A program made the translations under genes and the position numbers. A stretch of 64,000 nt of DNA from Plutella xylostella (taxonomy: Eukaryota > Arthropoda > Insecta > Lepidoptera > Plutellidae), in the NCBI RefSeq assembly GCF_932276165.1, contig NC_064007.1:5838001-5902000 (forward strand). The letters run 5' to 3'. Within the stretch, counting starts at the first letter, position 1. The number at the start of each line of letters is the position of its first letter. A model generated the notes under the pieces. It was given only the letters and a program-made list of their open reading frames with translations. It was not told the origin of the DNA and made no database searches. Below are positions 59,601 through 64,000 of the stretch, piece after piece.

Positions 59601-62485
59601 GCCGAATAGGGCCTCTACACTCTCGTATTCTCTGCGTCCCGTGTAGTTTTATGTTTTATCGAGTCTGGAGCGCGCTTTAGTTGTGATGTGCTATGCTTCA
59701 TAGCTATGTAACGTTTGATACCAAATTATCCACTAATCACCAATCGTATTCATTGTTCCATATAGCCAGGTGGTAACTCATTTCTTTCACATCATCAGGC
59801 CTCTGCCAAGTGGCGCCATAACTCTCTGTCTTCGGGCCTCCTGTTTCAAGGCCGTCAGTTAACTTTTTTGGAAAGTGTGATAATCGCCTTCTTTATTGAA
59901 CATTATTACCAGCGGCCTAACAGTGTGTGTTATCTGTTTGCAGCCTCCAAGCGTCCGGCGTCGCCCGCGCCGCTCGCTGACGACAAGAAAGCCAAACGTG
60001 ACAAGAAACCTAAGAAACGGAGGTAAATACACTATCTATTTACACCCAGGAGATAACAGGGATGTTGTAAGTTTCAAATGTGAGTATCTGTCGTCACGTC
60101 GGTCCTCGCTTAGAAGTTTGAAGTGAATAGACCGATTGGAAAGCTATGTTTGTAGAAAGCAAGGATAATCGTAGCTATATTCCTTACTTATATTACCGGT
60201 TTTTGTACTGTACTCTAGCCTTTTCTGCAGAGATTTAGAGATAAAAAGTATATAAAAATTATGTATTTAAATTCTTTGAATTCGTTAGTATTAAGTTCGA
60301 AATGCTACCATCTACGAAGTAGTCCCTTTTACGCCGCCTTTTGATTTAAAGCGAGTTAAAATCAATATTTTTAATCCATTTAACCGTGGATCCAAATTTT
60401 CACTCCAATCCAAGGGCACCAAAAGGAATAAATACCAGTTATACACCTTTATTACAGTTAAAAAAACCTACAGGCAAGGTACAAAATACAGCAATGTCTC
60501 AGGCAACCTTCAATAAAAACCCTTCAAGAAATGACGTACCAGACTATAGTTAAACTTGTGTATCTCCCCAGGGGCCACAGCCGCGCCGGGTCGGGCAGCG
60601 AGGCGGCGCCGGCGTGGGGGGCGCGCAACGGCTCGTCCCCGCCCCCCGCCCCCGCCGCGCCCCCGCGCAAGAACGGTTGCCGCCCCGCCGTGCACTACAC
60701 GAGGAATGTGCACCAGATGCCGCCTATTGGGGCTAAGAAGGTGAGGTTCTATTGTGACTAGCTGTTCCCGCGAGCTTCGCTTCCCCTTTAAAAGTTTTCC
60801 CGTGGGAATTCCGCGATAAAAAGTATCATTATTGTATCCAGGGTGTCCGCTAACTCCTGTGTTATACTGATCTTCAAATATTAAGGGACAAGAACTAAGA
60901 ATCTGTATCTACATACATTTCTTACCTATTTACGCTCAAATCTATGATTTCACGTTACAGGTGAAAACGACGAAAGAGTTACTGGAAGAGATCCAGTCGC
61001 GCGGCAATAAGCCCATCGGGTCGCCGACCTCGCCCGGCTCGCCGGACGTCATGCTCATTGAACCTGAACGTACGTTTATCATACCTTATTCTGAAAAACC
61101 AAAACTACTCACTGTGCCTCTCATCATCATCACGACCAATCACATCCCCCCACTGCTGGGGCATGGTTCTCCTTCCAATGAAGGAAAGGTTTAGGCCTAG
61201 TTAGTCCACCACGCTGGCCTAGTGCGGGATAGTGGACCCCAACACAAGTGACCTTGTGCTGAGAGAGTTGTCGGGTAAGTGGGCAAACCAACTGTCAGAT
61301 GTTTTCAAGCTGCCCGAAGGCCTCTGACTAGGCTTAACGACTATGCCTCTATCAACTTAAAAATATGTACCAACATAGGTAGTAACGAATTATCTATTTC
61401 TCTTCACAGCATGCCCCATCAAAGTGGACTCTCCGCTGCGCAACGGCGGCGCGTCCCCGCCCCCCGCGCCGCCGCCCCCCGAGGAGCCCCCCGCCCCCCC
61501 TCTACCACCCCTGGAGGACGAGCGCGAGTACCAGGAGTGCACGTGCGGCGAGGAGCTGGACGCGGCCTGCCCCGCCGCGCGCGAGCTGGAGGTGTCCCCG
61601 CTGCATGTGCACGCTCTACATCATTCATACCTCCCTGGTATCAACGGCACCAGGGCACCTCTACACCCGCACCAATTCGCAGTCAGGAAACTCACCGATC
61701 CAGAGAAACCGGCGCTGTTTAACAGTGTGGTCCCTCTGTATATGTACTCGGATTACGCGGACGATCATTGCGTGAAGAACATGAGTAGAGTGCCGCTTTG
61801 TACGCATCTGCCGTGGACGGAGTTCGCGCCCCCGCCGCCCTCGCCGCCCCCGCCGCCGCCCCCGCCCTCGCCCCGCCCCTACCCCATAGACACCCTCCCT
61901 CCACCAGAGGTGAAGGAGGAAACTAACGGAGATGGGTCGAGCGACGAGGACGCTGAAGAAGCGAAGGTTGAGCCGATGGACTTGGAGGAGTCTATAGCGT
62001 CGTACAAGTGCACGAAGATCGAAGCGGAGATGGTGGGCATCGCGCCGCTGGAACCCAGCGAGCGGCTCAAGGCGCCGATACTGACAGCCGAGGATGAAGA
62101 GCTAGTGCATGCAGAGCCGAAGTGTGACGTGAAAATGGACGTGCAAAGTGAATTCGCGAGTGAACCGCAGGAGCACAGGACGGTGGAACGCACGAAAGTG
62201 GTGCCAAAGTGTGATATAGACGGACGGACACTGTACAGTATGTGTGAGAGTGCGCGGGTTGGGGTGCCGTATAGCTACGAGCAGGCGTCGCCGGCGCCCG
62301 TGGTGACGTTGCCGCTGGAGATCACGGACGCAGCGGATGTTCTAGACCTGGCGTTGCAGCATGCGGATGCTTCTACGGACCGGGACGAGATGACCCGGCC
62401 GCTGCGCCCGGACAACTTCACCGAGTGGCACGAGTGCGCCCGCCTCGGTGACCTCATCGCCCTGCCCTATGTCGTCATCGACTGA
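53567..62485 (+). CDS. MED26: Mediator complex subunit 26 (CRSP70-type), complete, 10 exons
   Basis: Ten GT-AG exons: 53567-53629, 55747-55821, 57640-57775, 58176-58267, 58528-58576, 59384-59479, 59944-60022, 60572-60740, 60961-61069, 61410-62485; phases join into 647 codons and a TGA. Residues about 5-90 form the TFIIS N-terminal (LW) domain: RLLNALD, EIISILEKFNITKELLE, TTRLGKHVNELRRKTSD, KVLVKRWRDLVIP. In the family this domain contacts elongation factors and TFIID, and the C-terminal part binds core Mediator in the nucleus. The middle is Pro/Ser/Ala-rich with lysine clusters (KKAKRDKKPKKR, likely nuclear targeting). Residues 254-261 (VKTTKELLEE) and the end WHECARL/LPYVVID match conserved MED26 segments. 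An in-frame TAA touches the start codon, which settles the start. Length is close to the ~600 residues of vertebrate MED26. Confidence 0.93.
53630..55746 (+). other. MED26 intron 1
   Basis: The first 400 bases (to about 54030) are GC-rich like the promoter and may contain regulatory sequence; the remainder is AT-rich and free of recognisable repeats. No second exon was found. Confidence 0.5.
55747..55821 (+). CDS. MED26: MED26 exon 2
   Basis: Codes residues 22-46, VVDMHAVNEIISILEKFNIT and KELLE, equivalent to NMVAVLEVISSLEKYPITKEALE of vertebrate MED26. Acceptor TTTTTTCCAG, donor GTAAGA. Confidence 0.95.
55937..56062 (-). mobile_element. LINE 3'-end-like repeat
   Basis: TTTATTTAATCCTTTATTGC and GCTAAAAGCATTTTC parallel the copy at 12690-12870 in layout. 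Located in MED26 intron 2, followed by AT-rich short tandem repeats (56100-56280). Confidence 0.5.
57172..57663 (+). repeat. tandem copies of MED26 exon 3 acceptor and exon start
   Basis: Six imperfect units of about 60-95 bp, the last being the real acceptor. Acceptor-like ACCCACAG with following exon-like ACCACCAGACTAGGCAAGCA occurs with pseudo-exon starts at 57312, 57403, 57494 and 57566, plus a weaker one at about 57230; the true start is 57640. Copies keep the pyrimidine tract and about 27 exon bases, then diverge into CACTACAACTTATTC instead of the coding GAGCTGCGG. Confidence 0.92.
57640..57775 (+). CDS. MED26: MED26 exon 3
   Basis: Codes residues 47-91, TTRLGKHVNELRRKTSDPTL and KVLVKRWRDLVIPAVNS, the LW part of the TFIIS-N domain. 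The acceptor and first ~27 exon bases are repeated several times upstream (57217-57639). Confidence 0.96.
57944..58055 (+). mobile_element. RTE-like retrotransposon scrap
   Basis: Codes VTDIERTLKICKLKWQWAGQ and ICRRTDG, matching the KVTDIAYQVSKLKWQWAGHI region of the larger fragment at 41680-41750. Truncated at both ends, in MED26 intron 3. Confidence 0.8.
58176..58267 (+). CDS. MED26: MED26 exon 4
   Basis: Codes residues 92-122, ALPGSNRSSAERQMRRLGGT then PLTSPALALTR; a Ser/Pro-rich linker after the TFIIS-N domain. Phase and splice sites (TTTTCCAG, GTAACA) fit both neighbours. Confidence 0.87.
58528..58576 (+). CDS. MED26: MED26 exon 5
   Basis: Short exon coding QVVSPAVNSPRPVSRP, residues 123-138. 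The SPxxNSPRP motif fits the Ser/Pro-rich linker. Assigned from phase and splice signals more than from homology. Confidence 0.8.
58745..59383 (+). repeat. degenerate tandem repeat before MED26 exon 6, with SINE insertion
   Basis: The phrase CACCCTGTATAACCC...TGTATGTTCCATCCAG recurs several times between 58745 and 59030 and again just before exon 6 (59342-59383), where it supplies the real branch and acceptor region. A SINE (59059-59322) splits the array. Confidence 0.75.
59059..59322 (+). mobile_element. tRNA-derived SINE, family B
   Basis: Full family B copy inserted in MED26 intron 5 within the repeat array before exon 6; tail ATTATTATTATT. Confidence 0.92.
59384..59479 (+). CDS. MED26: MED26 exon 6
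   Basis: Codes residues 139-170, AWGGYESDSQDVILVDDD then a six-proline run and LVAPSPAT. The ESDSQDVILVDDD block is acidic and hydrophobic. Acceptor ACATTCCAG, donor GTGAGT. Confidence 0.87.
59944..60022 (+). CDS. MED26: MED26 exon 7
   Basis: Codes residues 171-196, PSKRPASPAPLADDKKAKRD and KKPKKR. The lysine cluster is a likely nuclear localisation signal. Acceptor TTTGCAG, donor GTAAAT. Confidence 0.9.
60572..60740 (+). CDS. MED26: MED26 exon 8
   Basis: Codes residues 197-253: GHSRAGSGSEAAPAWGARNG, a Pro/Ala run, then NGCRPAVHYTRNVHQMPPIG and AKK. Acceptor TCTCCCCAG; GC-rich, as is usual for the coding parts of this gene. Confidence 0.9.
60758..60833 (+). mobile_element. lepidopteran repeat GCTGTTCCCGCGAGC, head only
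   Basis: Truncated copy 17 bases into MED26 intron 8, close to the exon 8 donor. Confidence 0.8.
60961..61069 (+). CDS. MED26: MED26 exon 9
   Basis: Codes residues 254-289, VKTTKELLEEIQSRGNKPIG and SPTSPGSPDVMLIEPE. VKTTxELLxExQSRxN is a conserved MED26 motif. Donor GTACGT. Confidence 0.93.
61122..61345 (+). mobile_element. SINE-like family D, longer copy
   Basis: Same structure as 45558-45775, in MED26 intron 9. Ends GCCTCTGACTAGGCTTAACG. Confidence 0.75.
61410..62485 (+). CDS. MED26: MED26 exon 10 (terminal)
   Basis: Codes residues 290-647. It begins PCPIKVDSPLRNGG and a long Pro-rich run, then ECTCGEELDAACPAARELEV, LPGINGTRAPLHPHQFAVRK, PWTEFAPPPPSPPP, an acidic stretch and the end EWHECARLGDLIALPYVVID. 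LPGINGxx and LPYVxxD-like endings occur in MED26 proteins, where this region docks on Mediator. TGA at 62483-62485. Confidence 0.94.
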
Positions 62486-63535
62486 CCGAGCCCTGTGATA
62501 CTCCCGCGTGCCCTCAGCCGCTCCATCCTGCTATTTGTAGCTCATTGTTGTAGTTTGTAAGTCTTTGTTGTATGGCGAGAATCGATTCCTTCCCAAAGAA
62601 GCATCTGTTGTATAAACGATTAGAGCGTGTATAAATAGCAGAATGGAACGTGTCGTTGCTAAGTCATACTGTTGTCGGGTTAAGCGTTTTTCTTTTTGTA
62701 CTAAAAGTGCAGTGCAAAGTGCCAAAATTGTAGACGTCTCTCAAGTAATGGACGCTCGACCAAAGCTTCCGTTTACTGACTATGTTCCAAGTGTCCTTAC
62801 GTTAGGTTTAAGGGTAACATTTGTAAATAAGAGTGTTGGTAACGATAAGGCTCGAATCTGTAAATACAGTTTGTAAGTTAGAGAATGTAGTTAGGAATGA
62901 AAATGGTGCGTTCGCGACGAAATGGGATCTTGAAATTGTTGTTAGGTTTAATGTTTTTGTTGCTGGCAACATCGCGGTGGGGGACGTTCGCTCGAAGTTG
63001 AAGGATCGAGGCATTTGTAAAAGCTGCGTTCCGTTTTACGCAAACATTCTCTAGTTGTTCGTACAAATAATGTTAAGATTTTCTTGTTTGGATGGGGGAA
63101 AAATACTTTAAAAGTGTATTTAAAGATTACATTTAACTGATAGCGATTTTCTTTTTCTTGTGCTCTTTTGAAAAAATCGTATCAAATGGTTTTTAACAAG
63201 TTTTCATGTTTTGTGTGAAACGGAACGCACCTGAGTTTGGGTTTATGCAGATTTTAGCGATATTTTTAGTCACCTGTGTCCACTTTAAAGTGTTTTAGTC
63301 ATGTATTTATTTTATAACGCTTTAGGTGAGATAAAAGTAAAGCATATTTTGTACTCGATGGGCCCACTCCCGTAATGCGACGAACTGACGCAAATTGTAG
63401 CAAAACTCTGACTAAACGTATCCTAATGGTCCACCACACTATGTGTATAGGTATTCGAATTAAAAATTCCCATTAAGACAAAAAAAATATCTCTAGACTG
63501 TTCATATTGAGTTGTTACCGATTGTGATTAATAAA
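62486..63535 (+). other. MED26 3' untranslated region with polyadenylation signal
   Basis: AT-rich sequence without a coding frame of note follows the MED26 stop. The first clear AATAAA is at 63530-63535, giving a 3' UTR of roughly 1.05 kb. No repeat insertion was recognised in it, unlike nearly every other non-coding stretch here, which supports it being transcribed and constrained. Short frames inside it have no recognisable motifs. Confidence 0.65.
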
Positions 63536-64000
63536 GAAAAGAAAATTTAGATAATTAATTATAAATAATAGGAGTTCCAATTGTATAATTATACTTATAT
63601 ATTGCTATATATGATTGTATCGAGTCTGGTTCCAAAATATTCCAAATATCAATAAGTTTAGCACTTGCAACGGGTGTGATGTTGAAGACTATATTTATCT
63701 GTGCGGTAAATATGTGATCCTACTCTTATTCTACTACTTGATAAGGGTAAATTTTAAATATTTCTTTGAAACTCAGGCTGCATTGATGGGGTCTTCACTG
63801 CTTAGTAAATCATTATTGCCGTCGCTGATTATTTCATAAGCGGTCCTATGGATCGCGCTAAAACTTCAGAACGAGACTGAAAATCATTTGTGAAACTGTT
63901 ATTTCTATGTGACCACATTTCACACAGTGAAAACCTTTACACCGCACTATAAAAGTAATCATTATTTTAAAAACTCAAAAGAAAAGACTGTTATTATAAT
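63536..64000. other. sequence downstream of MED26, nothing recognised
   Basis: AT-rich, no exon, tRNA-like element or repeat family recognised up to the window edge. It could hold a longer 3' UTR if a later poly(A) site is used. Confidence 0.5.

Noticed and set aside
61279..61722. 147-codon plus-strand frame
   Set aside because: Alternative frame of MED26 exon 10 in Pro/Arg-rich GC-rich sequence; the phase-joined MED26 frame explains the region.
62643..63066. Three frames of 62-77 codons in the MED26 3' UTR
   Set aside because: No motif and typical of chance frames; located between the stop codon and the poly(A) signal.

Overview
The window is genomic DNA from an insect, very probably a moth or butterfly (Lepidoptera). 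It holds parts of two split protein-coding genes in AT-rich sequence packed with short tRNA-derived SINEs, foldback elements (MITEs) and retrotransposon scraps. The lepidopteran assignment rests on repeat families I recognise as common in that order: the repeat opening with GCTGTTCCCGCGAGCTTCGC, the repeat ending in a CGACTCGCACTTGGCCGG block, and several SINE families. No prokaryotic gene, CRISPR array, rRNA or true tRNA gene was found.

Left three quarters (1-49194, minus strand): a microtubule-associated serine/threonine kinase of the MAST family (Drosophila relative: drop out). I could join 18 exons in consistent phase into 674 codons, from the start codon at 49194 to residue 674 at the left edge. 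The joined frame covers a Ser-rich N-terminus, the DUF1908 region typical of MAST kinases, and the kinase domain with its Gly-loop, VAIK-type lysine, HRD, DFG and APE motifs intact. The end of the kinase domain and any PDZ domain lie outside the window. Intron 1 is about 22.5 kb and intron 3 about 9.5 kb; both are full of transposons.

Middle (49195-53566): a spacer of about 4.4 kb between two divergently transcribed genes. It holds several MITEs, SINE pieces and a nested foldback, but no convincing gene.

Right (53567-63535, plus strand): the complete gene for Mediator subunit MED26, in ten exons with consistent phase (647 residues). It has an N-terminal TFIIS-N (LW) domain, a Pro/Ser-rich middle, and a C-terminal Mediator-binding region ending in a conserved LPYVxxD-like tail. 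A 3' UTR of about 1 kb with an AATAAA follows.

The most unusual pattern is local duplication of exon edges together with their splice sites: MAST exons 4, 6, 7 and 11, and MED26 exon 3, with an intron-only version before MED26 exon 6. Several MAST donors also sit directly against simple repeats or a SINE tail. Among the transposons, the best finds are a 1.43-kb element with 29-bp ends and a 9-bp target duplication carrying an in-frame 153-bp tandem array, a 3.0-kb element with perfect 26-bp ends, a hAT remnant with a decayed transposase tail, and SINEs that mix heads and tails. I did not find a convincing new multi-gene system. All assignments are by reading the sequence; no database search was run.
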